Shown one piece after another: positions 10,335 through 20,485 of a stretch of DNA of 26,995 nucleotides. Location of the stretch: assembly GCA_013423325.1 (NCBI GenBank), contig BLJB01000053.1, forward strand, positions 55,704-82,698. The letters run 5' to 3'. This DNA comes from Usnea hakonensis. Lineage: Eukaryota; Ascomycota; Lecanoromycetes; Lecanorales; Parmeliaceae. Position 1 is the stretch's first letter, and each line of letters begins with the position of its first letter. A program made the translations under genes and the position numbers. Below the pieces are notes generated by a model. The model had not been told where the DNA came from and searched no databases. It saw only the letters and a list, made by a program, of their open reading frames with translations.

Positions 10335-11852
10335 ATGAATGGACTTTACTGCGAGCTCGCATTAGCCCAACTTCACTCTCCCATGTACGTCACTTCGTCC
10401 GCTCGAGTCATGTTTCTGCTAATGACTCTTACCATAGTCTGTCAGTGGTTAATATCGAAACTCCTGCTTTGAAATTCCCACGCGCTGCATACACTACCTC
10501 TTCGCCTGTGTCCGGCATTGACTATACCAAACCGACGCCACACCTAGCCCCTGGAATAACTTCAGCTGAAAGCGATGGCACTATCTGGGCTGGCCCTAGA
10601 TCGGTTGAGACTTACTCATCAGCATTCACCTCTTCTGGTGCTTTGATCGTTGAAATCGGTTGGTGGCCTCCGCATTGTCTTGGGAAATTATTTACCCATC
10701 TTTCGATAGGAAACGTTGTCGAAGTGACAGATGTATCTAATATCGAACGAACGACTGGCACCGAGGGGAAGATCTTAGAGTCTAGCTTACCTCAATCCTT
10801 TGGAATAACATCGTCAAAGGAAATGCCAAGGAGTATCAGTCCAGTTCAGGTAGCTCAAACAGAAGATAATACTTTAAAGTTCGAAGGTGTCGGTCTGATC
10901 GAGACTTTGGTCAATAGCGAAATCTCATCCAATATACTTACGCTTACAGCCTTCAAGACTATACTGGTAACCACAGTCTTAACGAGTATGATCTGTACTT
11001 GCGATACTCCTCTGTCTCCCTGTAAGCTAACGTTTCCCGTCTATTTTTGAGTCGGCTGATCGTCGATAGTGCCTTCCGCTACCTTTACCAGCTCCTCTTA
11101 ACAAAGTCCTTTAGCTCTTAGCGAATTCGTATCTTCAACTATATCGTCATCGGCTACTTATTCAAACAGTATTCAGACAGAATCAACTACACTACTATCA
11201 AATTCTTCGAGCCTCTTATCTACTAGTACTGCGATATCAGCTTCCTCGTTCCTTTCCTCAATGAGCACTCTAGCCACTTCAACCGTACAGTTGTCAACTA
11301 GCTCTACAGAAAGCACTTTATCAACATCTTCTACGACTCCAGACTCTCAGGTCTCAGCTACGCCGAATGATCCGCCATTAAGTACCGTTAGTCCCGTTAG
11401 TCCGCCCGCAGATCCCGTATGTAATCCCGGGCCACCCAAGGGCTACCTCGATGTAAATCCTGGCAACGTGAGTAGATATGTCGACAGTTTCTGTAAGATG
11501 GACTTTACTCAAGACTGTTTGATCAACGGATACGCCTGCCAGAATAGCAGCTCCCTGGAAGCCTCGATTATAGGATACAATATATCAATAAGTCCGGTCC
11601 CGCTTTGCATTAGTCCGTCAACCGCTACCTGTGGGTATCCGCTACTAAACACGGATTACAACTGCTCGTATAACTTACACGGCGCCTGGCGAAACTGTGA
11701 GTGTCATCAATCTCGCGAAAGACTTGGAATAACTATGTTCAGGTACTGGTAATCAAGGCATGGGTAGCAGTATTATAGCTGGCTGTTTAGTATATAATCT
11801 CTCGCCTATTGCGTACTGTCAGGGACCTTGGACAGATCCTTTTTGTGCTTAA
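10335..11852 (+). pseudogene. Ser/Thr-rich, Cys-containing probable secreted protein, one premature stop
   Basis: Three introns (10385-10437 with CTAAT branch and CATAG end; 11022-11069; 11697-11742) connect four exons in one frame. From ATG 10335 this gives 456 residues; an upstream start to 10236 is possible. The N-terminus (MNGLYCELALAQ) resembles a short or eroded signal peptide with an Ala-x-Ala site. A central region with IVEIGWWPPHCLG is followed by a mucin-like Ser/Thr tract (about 11105-11390), likely O-glycosylated. The C-terminus is Cys-rich: DPVCNPGPPKGYLDV, DSFCKMDFTQDCLINGYAC, STATCGYPLL, AYCQGPWTDPFCA, stop at 11850-11852. The only internal stop is TAA at 11099-11101 (a CAA would restore Gln), just before the Ser/Thr tract. 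I do not recognise the family; a cell-wall or effector-like role is inference. The 5' half shows little RIP. Confidence 0.55.
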
Positions 11853-12393
11853 AATTGAATTGAGGCACTATCTTCTGAATACATGAATAACCTAGGGCCC
11901 TGGTAGAGGCTTCACATAGTGTTTAGTAGCGTTATACTGCTATATAGGTTTACAATCAATCAATCTTCTTTATCTTCTAGCGTTGTTACTCGTGAAGAAC
12001 ACTGGTACCATTCGCTCTTATATCGAATTAGCGGGTTAATTGACGCTGTGATAGACTTGATGTGGATCTGAATAATGTGGATTTAAGTTTTAATTGAATT
12101 CAACTATAGATCTAATTATAAAGTCGTGTTGTGGGTGTTAAAATACGGACTCCGGAGTTAACGGAAACAAGCGTAAGGCAAGGCTAAGCCTAATCGGGCT
12201 AGCCTCCGCTCTCACTAAAGGTTGCAGAAGAAAATAGTGACGAAAGTGGTTATGGTATGAGACCATGACAAACGCACATAATCTAGATCAATATAATCCG
12301 ACGAATACTTAGACCTCTTAATAGACCAAGATATCGATAGCACAGTCTATTATACGCTCGTGACAAGTCTCTTAAGATCTACCAGTCGTAAAG
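11853..12393. other. Convergent spacer, AT-rich
   Basis: This lies between the 3' ends of the plus-strand Ser/Thr-rich gene and the minus-strand channel gene. It is AT-rich (for example near 12060-12140) and presumably holds both 3' UTRs. No conserved frame is seen. Confidence 0.45.
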
Positions 12394-14765
12394 CTAAGTA
12401 CAACATATTCCTGAATCCTCATCAATCAGGACTCGTCCTCTTAGATCTATCCTTGCCTTATCATTGCTGATCCAAATTCCCTGATTTGTTTCCCTTGTCT
12501 CGGAAACCTCATTATCGCTAATCCCGAAAGAGTCTTTTAGAATCCAAATTGTTGGTTTTTTGGCGCGGAGAGCGTTATGTTCACAGATACTTAAGTCTTC
12601 ATCATTAATATTCCCAAGCTTAGTTGGCTCTATACCTTCAACGTGGGGAAGAAATCTCAACAGCGGCCTAAACGCTTGACTTAATACGGCTTGAAAGCCA
12701 CCAGTTACGAGCGTCACCGCGATCATAATTATAGCTTAGCCTAGATAAGCCCACTATTGATTCTTATTTCGAGTAAGGAAGAACAATCTAATTAGACAAA
12801 CTTCGAATATGTAAACTCCTACAAATAGTTAATTAAGTACTGCCGGATAGAGTAAACCGCCGGTATCGCTATCTGATTTTGTAACGTATAAGATGTTATA
12901 TCGAAATGCTATCCAAAACATACAGAAGGCTATAAGAATAACGATAAGTACTAGCGGTATGATAACGGAGTAGATGATACCTATCTTCTATATCAGCCGA
13001 GCTCCTGAGAAGGCTTCTCTGGGGTTCCGCACCAATGTAGGCTAGGTTGGTAAAGACTGGGTATACCGTTACCTATGAAACCTTGGAAAAACTAACTCGT
13101 CGTTGCCGCTACTCTCTGGGCGTACGGTCTATTAACGGCGAGATAATAAGATACTGTAAGAGCCCCGATATCTGTACTAGCTCGCCGGCGCTAATGGAGA
13201 GCGCCTGTAGCATAAGATAGGACAGAAAGTAGTTACTGGTTTTAGGGAGATTAGTCGCCAAGAACGTAGGTAAAGAATCGAAGCCGTAATAGATCTGGCC
13301 GACTATCGTAGCAGCGCTGGAAGATAGAGCTACTGTCAGGAATACCTGGATAAAGAGGAAACTAAAGTAATACCTCTGAACCGCAAGGTCCAAGGCGGTC
13401 TGAAAAGCAAATCCCTACTGTTATACCAGGAGTCGAATAATCATAGGTAGCAATAAGGTGAGAATGATGAGAACGGCTTGGGGTAGAATGCCCTGAAGGA
13501 AGCCTAAAAGCCAAGGCCTGTAGTGTACTAATAAGGGAAGCAAAGTCGTAAGGTTCCCTAACTGGGACAAGAATCTAGTAAGAGCCACGGGAACCGCCTA
13601 TCCAATGATGATGGCTGCCATTGATCCTATTACTAAGATACTACGAATGTAGCGTTCCCACCATGTTAAACCAACGTTGTGCCAGACCATAGCGCCGGTA
13701 GAACTACCGACGTATCGAGGAGAGAGGCGGAAAGGTGAAAAATGTATAACGGATTGATAGACGACATGCGTATCGATTGACTGTTCGAATTATATAAAAG
13801 CTGAGTGAAGATACTTGTTTTAATACGCAGGATCCTGGTCCTCTGCAATTTCGATATTCAGCCTCGCAATCTCACGACGATAGAGGTATATTAGGTCGAC
13901 TTTCTCCCCGAGCGGAACGATCGATACTATCTATCTAATACGTAAGTAAGGTAGACGCACCAACTCACGTTCGTTACGTAGGTCGACTAAGGTCCCGCTT
14001 CCGGAGTGGAGTCTAATAGCTCTGGATATAAGACGTGTCTCCGCGGCTTCGAGTCGAGCTATAAGCTTATTACGCTGTTTGAGTTTTCGATCTAGCATCT
14101 TGTAGTCTCGGTTAATCTAAACCCGATATAGACCCCTAGCTATTCTCTGATAGATAGCAAACAGCTTCTCTTGAGAACAAAGGTGATGCGGTATATCCGA
14201 GATGAGAATAATATGCAGGGTCCTATAGGAGGAATGGTGTTCCTGACGGATCTGAACGTAGAACCGGGACTCCTCATAGATTGTGTAGTATACCTGTATC
14301 ACCATGATTAAAGCGAGCACGAGGTACGCCTAGTAATAACTGCTATGGTCGACGCCGACACCGCCTTAAGTAAGCTGATTCAAACCCTGAATGCCAGCAT
14401 TTGACTTCTTCCCGTAAACGACGCTAAGGGGCAAGAGAATTGGGAGTATAGTGGCGGCGGTCGGCACGAAGATCTTGATAATAGTACGTAAGTAACGTAA
14501 GAAGAAGAATGCGTCTAGGCCCGAATTCTGTAAGATATAGTAGTCTTCCGTCCTAAAAACGGGTTTGATCTAAGAGAATAGGCCCGAGTGTTCGTCTTGA
14601 GACGGAGGCGCATGTAGATGACTAGACCGGGGTTTTTAGCGAAGGCTATAGAGTATCGATCGGGGTACCTACTATAAAGCGGTTAATCTGCGCCGAAGTA
14701 GTAAGAACATTATAACTTCGATAATAAAGATTGTCGCTGATGTGATCGTGGAGGAAGCTAGAGAC
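12394..14765 (-). pseudogene. CSC1/OSCA-type (DUF221) mechanosensitive channel, RIP-damaged
   Basis: Minus strand. A single frame runs from about 14765 to 13033; an intron (donor 13032, acceptor 12981, 52 bp, CTGAT branch) shifts exactly into the frame ending at TAG 12396-12394, about 773 codons in all. Order: N-terminal TM region (FIIEVIMFLLLRRR, GLDAFFFLRYLRTI, IKIFVPTAATILPILLPLS, GLNQLT, VLALIMVIQVYYTIY); cytosolic domain (ILISDIPHHLCSQEKLFAIY, LDRKLKQRNKLIARLEAAE, LRNERELV, HVVYQSV); then the 7-TM domain (VWHNVGLTWWERYIRS, VQRYYFSFLFIQVFLTVAL, NLPKTSNYFLSYLMLQ, ISAGELVQISGLLQ, PVFTNLAYIG, FWIAFRYNILYV, DTGGLLYP). Homologues are Ca2+-permeable osmosensing channels. I count about nineteen internal stops, mostly at Trp or Gln positions (QLT-stop-GGVGVD). 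The last 110 codons are stop-free. The start codon could not be fixed. Confidence 0.9.
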
Positions 14766-15163
14766 TATAGTATTATACTATGAGAACTCTAAGCTGCCTA
14801 GGACGGTGTATCAATAATAGAAGTGGACGAATGAGCTATTATAGATATGGTTTATAGCTGGGAAGAATAAGTTCTATTCCTTGAACTAGCCTTTAAAAGG
14901 AAAAACAAGTCCTTGGCGTTGAGTAGACGGGTCCGTAAATGGTATACTGTTCTATTTATTGCGCTTCGTCTTATTATGGGCGCCTCTGCCTTCTTCGGCG
15001 ATTGCTCTTCATTCCGCTCGGCTTCCGCAACTCTTACACTATGCCTGCAGCCTCAAAGAAGATATCGTAAGAACTTTAGGATATGGTCGCCGATAACCTG
15101 CCAGTACTATCCGCAAGTTACGCCGCTATAGCATTCGATTTTCGGCTGAGGTCTCAGTAATAA
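14766..15163. other. Divergent spacer with an open 72-codon stretch
   Basis: A plus-strand open stretch at 14913-15131 (SRRVRKWYTVLFIALRLIMG) could be an upstream exon of the following gene, because an acceptor-like CTCAG lies at 15154-15158, just before that gene's frame opens. The link is not proven. Otherwise this is the divergent promoter region of the channel gene and the next plus-strand remnant. Confidence 0.35.
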
Positions 15164-15895
15164 AGGCACGCAGCGATATGGGATACAATATTTCAAGACC
15201 CGACCTGGATCTGTAAAGCGAACGATACTGGCTACGAACCTGTGCTGATAGGCAAAGATCTAGATCGCTGTTGGCGTAATAATGTCTCTCCTCCTAAAAG
15301 CCCGTATCTCGTCCTGCTAGCCAACCCGTTCTAATTACGCTCAGAGAGAAAGCTCTTTCTATAATCTTTGAGAGGCTATAAGGCCCAGGGAAATCACGGA
15401 GAACTTCACCTGAACTCGGGAGTAACCTTGAATATGATATATCTCTACGATTCAAATAACAGACTTCTAGTAAAGATTTCGGATCTATTCGATCAATATA
15501 AAAGGGTTCGGATAGTAGTCTTATTCTGGTAAGGCAGCACAATCGAATTCGTCTATATCGAAATAATCGTTAGCGCTAGAGGAATGGGTTCTGTACTTAA
15601 ATCGTTCTTGGGCTATCGCCTAACCTTGGAGTATGTTGGTAGTACTCGAGCGCAATATCGCTTCGAGTCGTATACTCGCTTAGAGTCATAAAAGATTATG
15701 ACTAGTAATAACTGCTTAGAGGAAGGGCTGGCAGATATGGTCCAATATCTGATTTATAATGCTTTTAAGCGTATTTTAGACTTATATTAAAGACTAGATT
15801 TAGTAGCTACTATACCGCCTCTTTAGTCGCTAGCGGCTAATAGGCGCCACCGCCCTTATACTTCGTCCTTACTTATCTGCCCCCTAGTGATATAG
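15164..15895 (+). pseudogene. Unrecognised protein, RIP-damaged
   Basis: One plus-strand frame runs about 243 codons without indel to TAG 15893-15895. It includes AIWDTIFQDPTWICKANDTG, LIGKDLDRCWRNNVSPPK, SPYLVLLANPF, LHLNSGVTLNMIYLYDSN, LVKISDLFDQYKRVRIVVLF, IVSARGMGSVLKSFLGYRL, LEYVGSTRAQYRFESY, LEEGLADMVQYLIYNAFKR and SLAANRRHRPYTSSLL. At least six internal stops occur, several where Trp or Gln would suit (VLFW-stop-GS; ILDLY-stop-RL). The sequence is clearly protein-like, with a basic, partly amphipathic C-terminal half, but I cannot name a family. It is convergent with the kinase-like gene, 63 bp away. Confidence 0.5.
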
Positions 15896-15958
15896 TCGGT
15901 AGTATAATAATGTCCCAACTGGTCTTCGCTGCAATAAGTGCCGTTAGAATATATAGCT

Positions 15959-16985
15959 TTAAACAACTTCGAAGAGATTCTCGCGGTAGAAACGGATACT
16001 ACTAAATATCAGCCTAGGGGAAATATATACTATAAGATCTCCCACCTTGTACAATTACTCCCGCGATGTCTCATGGGTTGCGGCAAGAAACTCTTTGATC
16101 CCCGTACCGTTCTTCCAGTCTTCTGGACGCTGAAGCTGGATTAACTTTGGTCTTACTAGACTGGTATCGGCTTCCATAAGCTCTAGTATTATATATCCTA
16201 CGCTTCGAATATCCTCTTTTTCTATCGACTCGGTTAATCGTTGTTCCTCCAGAATAAAGTCTCCTATATTGGCTATAGGTTCGTTAGTTATGTCGTTATA
16301 AGACTGGTTATAAAAAGCGTACCTAATTTAATATGGCTATCTCGATTCAGAAGTATAGTGTTACAGTCGAGTTCCCTATAGTAACGAGAGAGTCCCTGAT
16401 ATATGAAAGTCAAACTATAGAGCACCTGATCGCTCCGTCAATCTCCGCAAGTCTGTCTTTTTTGATGTAACTCACCTCTCTGTAGACGGCCGCAATTTTA
16501 TGCTCGTTCTATCGTAGCTTAGGAATGCTATTAATTAACCTCAGAGAGACATCCATCTGCTCGTAGACTATATACGTTTTACTATCTTTGTTAAAAACCT
16601 CGATCAGATCGACTACGTTGCTATATATACTTAGAACCTTGATAACGTTATTTCGAGACTTAACTTTGCTACGCTTGATGGCTATAATCGAGTAATCTTG
16701 CGTATTACTACTATAGATAACGGTAGGTCCAGCCTAATCCAGTTTTAAAAATTCATGATATATAATATGTCGATCCTCGTTCTGATGGTATTTGGTTCTT
16801 TTGACTGGTTTCGCGATCGGGTCTCTCCCGGCGAAAGACAGACTGCTGGGGTTGGCTAGAATTGGACGCTTTAGTGGGATCCTAGTAGGCTTTAATAACG
16901 TCTTCTCCGTATTCTCCTTCCGAGTAGAATTCAGTAGGATGTCGTTAATTAGACTACCTCTAAGTTGAGTAGTACGTCTCTCCAT
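15959..16985 (-). pseudogene. Fungal protein kinase-like (probable pseudokinase family), RIP-damaged
   Basis: Minus strand, ATG at 16985. A basic linker (TQLRGSLINDILLNSTRK) precedes the kinase fold. DYSIIAIKRSKVKS carries the VAIK-type lysine; NVVDLIEVFNKDSKTYIVYE is the hinge region, followed by MDVSLRLINSIP. Two introns (donor 16475/acceptor 16426; donor 16322/acceptor 16273, 50 bp each) keep the frame. Exon 2 gives the catalytic-loop equivalent ELDCNTILLNRDSHIKLANI, with Asn retained, no HRD, and ANIGD in place of DFG. Exon 3 gives KEDIRSVGYIILELME (subdomain IX) and EDWKNGTGIKEFLAATHETS. I recall a fungal family with this HGxLxCxN/ANIG layout that probably lacks normal catalysis. Only about three internal stops occur (KLD-stop-AGP, KLR-stop-NEH, SRE-stop-LYK). 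The 3' end is taken at TAA 15961-15959, and the real tail may differ. Confidence 0.68.
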
Positions 16986-17282
16986 AGTTAGACGATCTAA
17001 TTGTCCTGAGGGTGGGCGTCTATAGGTAGATATATTATATTTGAAAATTGCGGTTAGCGGAGCTCAAAGTCCAAAACTGGATCACTTCCTCTAGCTTCTG
17101 CTATAAGTTGGGGACCTTTTTATATTGTCAGTATCGTATTATATACGCGAGTATCTAGATACCGGTTTCTTCGACTAAATATGACTGAAATCTACTACCT
17201 ACCGTAAAAGACGTTTGTCGACCGTACCCGTAGCTATGTTCACCGAGATATAGAATAATTTCCGTCATCAGATCAAGACTCC

Positions 17283-17831
17283 GCTATACGGATTGCTAGA
17301 CGTAAAGCCGCTTCGGAATAGCTTAAGGTAAAGCTCCGTACGGCTTTCAAAGGAAGTAGCCCGAGATCGCAAGGTGCTACCCAGCGTCGTGTCACCTTTC
17401 AGATACCTCTCCCTAGAGGAGAACCGTCCGGGATCTATCCTACCCTTCGTCAACGCGAGCGTCCGCGTTTAGGCCGACCTTAAGATATAACTACGTTAGA
17501 TTACTAAATATTAATTTACGGTGGTATGATATCTACTATCGAATGCCTCCCTTACCGTCTCCGTATATCTAAGGTTTAACGGGTATCGAGTCCTCAGCAG
17601 CGGATTGAAGAACTCGTTAGAGACGTTGGGTATCTGAATTAAGAGATATCTTACTATAAGGATACTAGGAAAATTTTTATCAAGCTATTCGACGCGGTTA
17701 AGTTATCTAACGAGGCACTACAAGTAGCGGTGTCCGAAGCAGATCGAGAGTTGGCCATTTCCGAATAGCGATACGTTAGGTACTAGGTTCCTTACTACGA
17801 TAATCGAGTTATTAAAGAAAACGTCTTCTAG
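17283..17831 (+). pseudogene. Coiled-coil protein of unknown function, RIP-damaged
   Basis: One indel-free plus frame runs to TAG 17829-17831. The N-terminal part is basic (IRIARRKAASE, FKGSSPRSQGATQRRVTFQ, PLPRGEPSGIYPTLRQRE). The C-terminal part is helical: SPQQRIEELVRDVGYLN, EISYYKDTRKIFIKLFDAVK, LSNEALQVAVSEADRELAIS. Six or more stops interrupt it, typically at Gln positions (VGYLN-stop-EI; LAISE-stop-R). The frame can be followed upstream to about 17235 (SYVHRDIE), but no start codon is clear. Similar short coiled-coil ORFs are, to my memory, common uncharacterised proteins in ascomycete accessory regions. The 297-bp gap before it is the divergent spacer to the kinase-like gene and shows no other feature. 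Confidence 0.5.
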
Positions 17832-18270
17832 TTCTTATTTCAATGATCACCGGATAAATATAGCTCGATCGGATACTTATATATATTCTATATATCGATA
17901 TCTGTGTTCCGTTAATGGAAAGTCTTCTAATTGGCGCCATCTTATCTCTACTATATAGACCATTTATTGCTTTTTTGCTCCTGCAATGTTCGTCTGCTTG
18001 ACTCGCCCCTGGCTTATAACGTCGTTCGAGGGTCGCGGGATGGCCGTAGCTACTTCGCTCTGTGGTATATTTCCTTTGTTCTCTACGCGATTGCTTGAGG
18101 GTAGTATATAAATGACGCAGCAAGAGCGGGAAACTCTATAGTAGCTGAGTGGGCTACCTATGTACGGTTTGTAGACAGCTCTATCTGAGCATCAGCCTTT
18201 GTCTAACGTCTCTTACCTCCCATTCGAGGTGCAGAGTATCTCGGGAAGGAGGCCCGCAGTAACGATCAGA
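17832..18270. other. Spacer before the minisatellite
   Basis: TA-rich RIP-like sequence. Minus-strand openness at 17812-18123 has a low-complexity, Arg/Ser/Tyr-biased translation and no family signature, so I treat it as non-coding. Confidence 0.4.
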
Positions 18271-18561
18271 GCGCTAAACACGATCGAGGGGGTCAAAGAA
18301 TAAGAAGCGGTAGACTAGGCTGATTACTCAAGTATAAGAGCGCGCTAGACACGACGGAGGGGGTAAATTCTAAGAGACGCTAGACACGACGACCGGGGTC
18401 AAAGTCTAAAGAACGCTAGACACGACGAGTGGGGGCGCCAAAGAGCGCTAGACACGACTGCTAGGGGGCAAAATTTAGGAACGCCAGACACGACGGCAAA
18501 GTCTAAAGGGCCCTAGACACGACGACAGGGGGGTTAGAATAAGGGGCGCCAGGTAATAACG
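18271..18561 (+). repeat. Minisatellite, about 35-bp period, core GCGCTAGACACGACG
   Basis: Seven clear copies of a 15-bp core start at 18271 (variant), 18342, 18377, 18413, 18445, 18481 and 18510. Successive steps of 35, 36, 32, 36 and 29 bp follow 18342. Degenerate copies fit the same spacing at about 18307 and 18546. Between cores the unit keeps a G-run and a (C)AAAGTCTAAAG-like tail. Substitutions within cores are few (one copy reads GCCAG, one ends ACT). All copies lie in one orientation. No ORF spans the array. Confidence 0.85.
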
Positions 18562-18740
18562 GCCAAGAAAGTAAAGATAGCCCGTCATCTCCGAGGTAGG
18601 GTTCAAAATCGATAGGTATCAGAAGTAACAATGTACGGAAGATGATTATTATACTTCTAGTCGGAAACCACTCTAGTCTTCCGTCTCCCGGTGCGAGCTA
18701 TCTATATAGTATCTATCCGAACGTTCACTTCGATAGTCCT

Positions 18741-19985
18741 CTAAATAGAACCTCGGTTCGGTAGATAAGTATAGGGTATATTTGTGCCATATCGTTTTAC
18801 AGCATGAGCTCCGGGTAGTGTATCAAGTTCAATGCGCTCTCTATTGGACCGAGACCGTCGATATCCTTTCCCGCGCCTGGTTAGTTCGAAGCTGGCTACC
18901 AGCGGCTGAAGTGTGGGTATACAGGCAGCGACGATGATAACGTTGATCTCGTTTCTATATGCTATCAGTGATTTCAAGTGAACAAGCCACAACCGTAAGA
19001 TAAATCTAACTTACACGGTCTATACTAGTAAGTCAATAGTTGCCCCTATTACTATTAGCTTGTCTACGCCAGAATGGATCTCACGTACTCATAGGTAAGA
19101 TCGCTGCGGAAGCTTTCGCTCCTAAGCTTGGTCGTTTTAATAGTAGTACAAGCAGCGGCGCTGCGGCCGATTTAGCGAGATTTCGGAAAAGTTTCTATAG
19201 ACTTATAATATTCTCAAGCCTAAAATAGTGCTTAATCCCATCTTCCTTTTCCTATTCACTTGGAGATCCTTGATAATTATAATAGGCAAAAGGGCCAGGA
19301 GTAGATCTACCAAGGTAAAGTAACCTATACTTCTTAGTAGTATTCATTCTAGGCGTTAGAATTAATTTACTGGAAGCACTTAATGCGAAAATCGTTAAAA
19401 TACTAGGAGAGAAATATTTCGCATATAATGCTGCTGAGGGCGTCTATAAAGCTCTTATAGGTACGTATTGGGTGACTGTAAGTAAGATGTCGACCGTGGC
19501 ACACAGGAATACGCTATAGATAATGAACTGAAGTAATCGTCGTTTCTAAAGGCCGGCGACTCCGAGGATTTGTAAGATGAGGAACGCCACGGATACCTTC
19601 CCGGTAGTAATCGCCATGGCGCAAAAAGGCTGTAAGATCTAGTTGATCTTGATGAGGAGAGCCTGGCGAGCTGTAGATAGATAATATATATGTCTGCAAC
19701 CTCCTTTGCTCGCGTAGATCGTCCAGATAACGGTATACGTGAGAAGGAGAAACTGATCTATTAGTCTGGGCCAACTACTTACCATTAGAGGTACCACTCA
19801 CCAGAGTTACCACTCACCAGAGTTACCACAATGAATACATTATCTAACCCCACGTGGCGGACGATCAATGCCCTTGTAAATAGGCGAAGTACCACAACAA
19901 TCAACGAAATAGAGAACTCAATCCAGGTGAGCACGAGAATCCCTGGTGCTTTGTTCTGATCACCGCCCGTTGGAGCTTGTGCCAT
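18741..19985 (-). pseudogene. Second rhodopsin-domain (fungal, 7-TM) membrane protein, RIP-damaged
   Basis: Minus strand, ATG at 19985 (MAQAPTGGDQNKAPG). Exon 1 has VLTWIEFSISLIVVVLRLF, TRALIVRHVGLD and NVFIVVTLV, the usual first TM and signature of the fungal rhodopsin-domain family. After an intron come TARQALLIKI, the hallmark ITTGKVSVAFLILQILGVAG, RLLQFIIYSVFLCATVDILL and TQYVPIRAL. VDLLLALLPIIIIKDLQ and NRKRKMGLSTILGL then follow in a shifted frame (intron or indel about 19350). The end is VIIVAACIPTLQPLVASFEL and a charged cytosolic tail ending at 18743-18741. Several stops sit at Trp or Gln positions (LIKIN-stop-I; PIRAL-stop-TPS). It differs from the copy at 4141-5406 throughout, so the two are family members and not recent duplicates of each other. 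Confidence 0.8.
19793..19824. repeat. 16-bp perfect tandem duplication over a splice donor
   Basis: ACCACTCACCAGAGTT occurs twice back to back (19793-19808 and 19809-19824). On the minus strand each copy contains GGTGAGTGG, so the 5' splice site of the first intron of the rhodopsin-domain gene is present twice, 16 bp apart. Confidence 0.85.
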
Positions 19986-20485
19986 CTTTGAGGTACTTGA
20001 ATTGTTCAGTATAGGGGTAGATAGAGATTTATGCCTACTCTACCTTGATCTTAAGGTCTGCTCCCTAGTCCCTGAGCTCCTTGAGATAGTGTGGTATCTA
20101 ATCCTCGTGATCGGTGTACTTCCGCAGACGGACGCTAGATCGAAAACGGTCCGATTAAAACCTCGTTCCCTAGTTACGCAACACTACGCTCTAGATTAGT
20201 GCTAGTAGCCTAATAGCTATTCCAGATCTTCGCCCTCAATGTGTTGTTTCAGGGTGGATCGATACGGGAGCAAGCTAAGACTACTAAGGTCCTGGAGCTA
20301 CGGGTACGACTTGGGACTGTAGCGACTAGCGACAGTAGATGAAGGAAGACAGGGGCTCAGAGCGCGACGTTTGGTTAACGTGGTAAATTGGAAACGGCGA
20401 AGTTCTGAGTAATAAAGCCTACTATGAAAACTCCCTCAGAAGGGCCCCAGCTAGCTGGTCGCCCTAAAAGTTGACGCTAGCCTAT
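19986..20485. other. Spacer upstream of the second rhodopsin-domain gene
   Basis: About 500 bp, moderately TA-rich. A plus-strand open stretch at 20002-20199 has a Leu-rich translation but no motif. No repeat or RNA signature was found. Confidence 0.4.

Noticed and set aside
18271..18561. CRISPR-like array of 15-bp repeats with about 20-bp spacers
   Set aside because: Eukaryotic context, repeats too short and variable, spacers share a common G-run and CAAAGTCTAAAG-like tail, no cas genes. It is a minisatellite.
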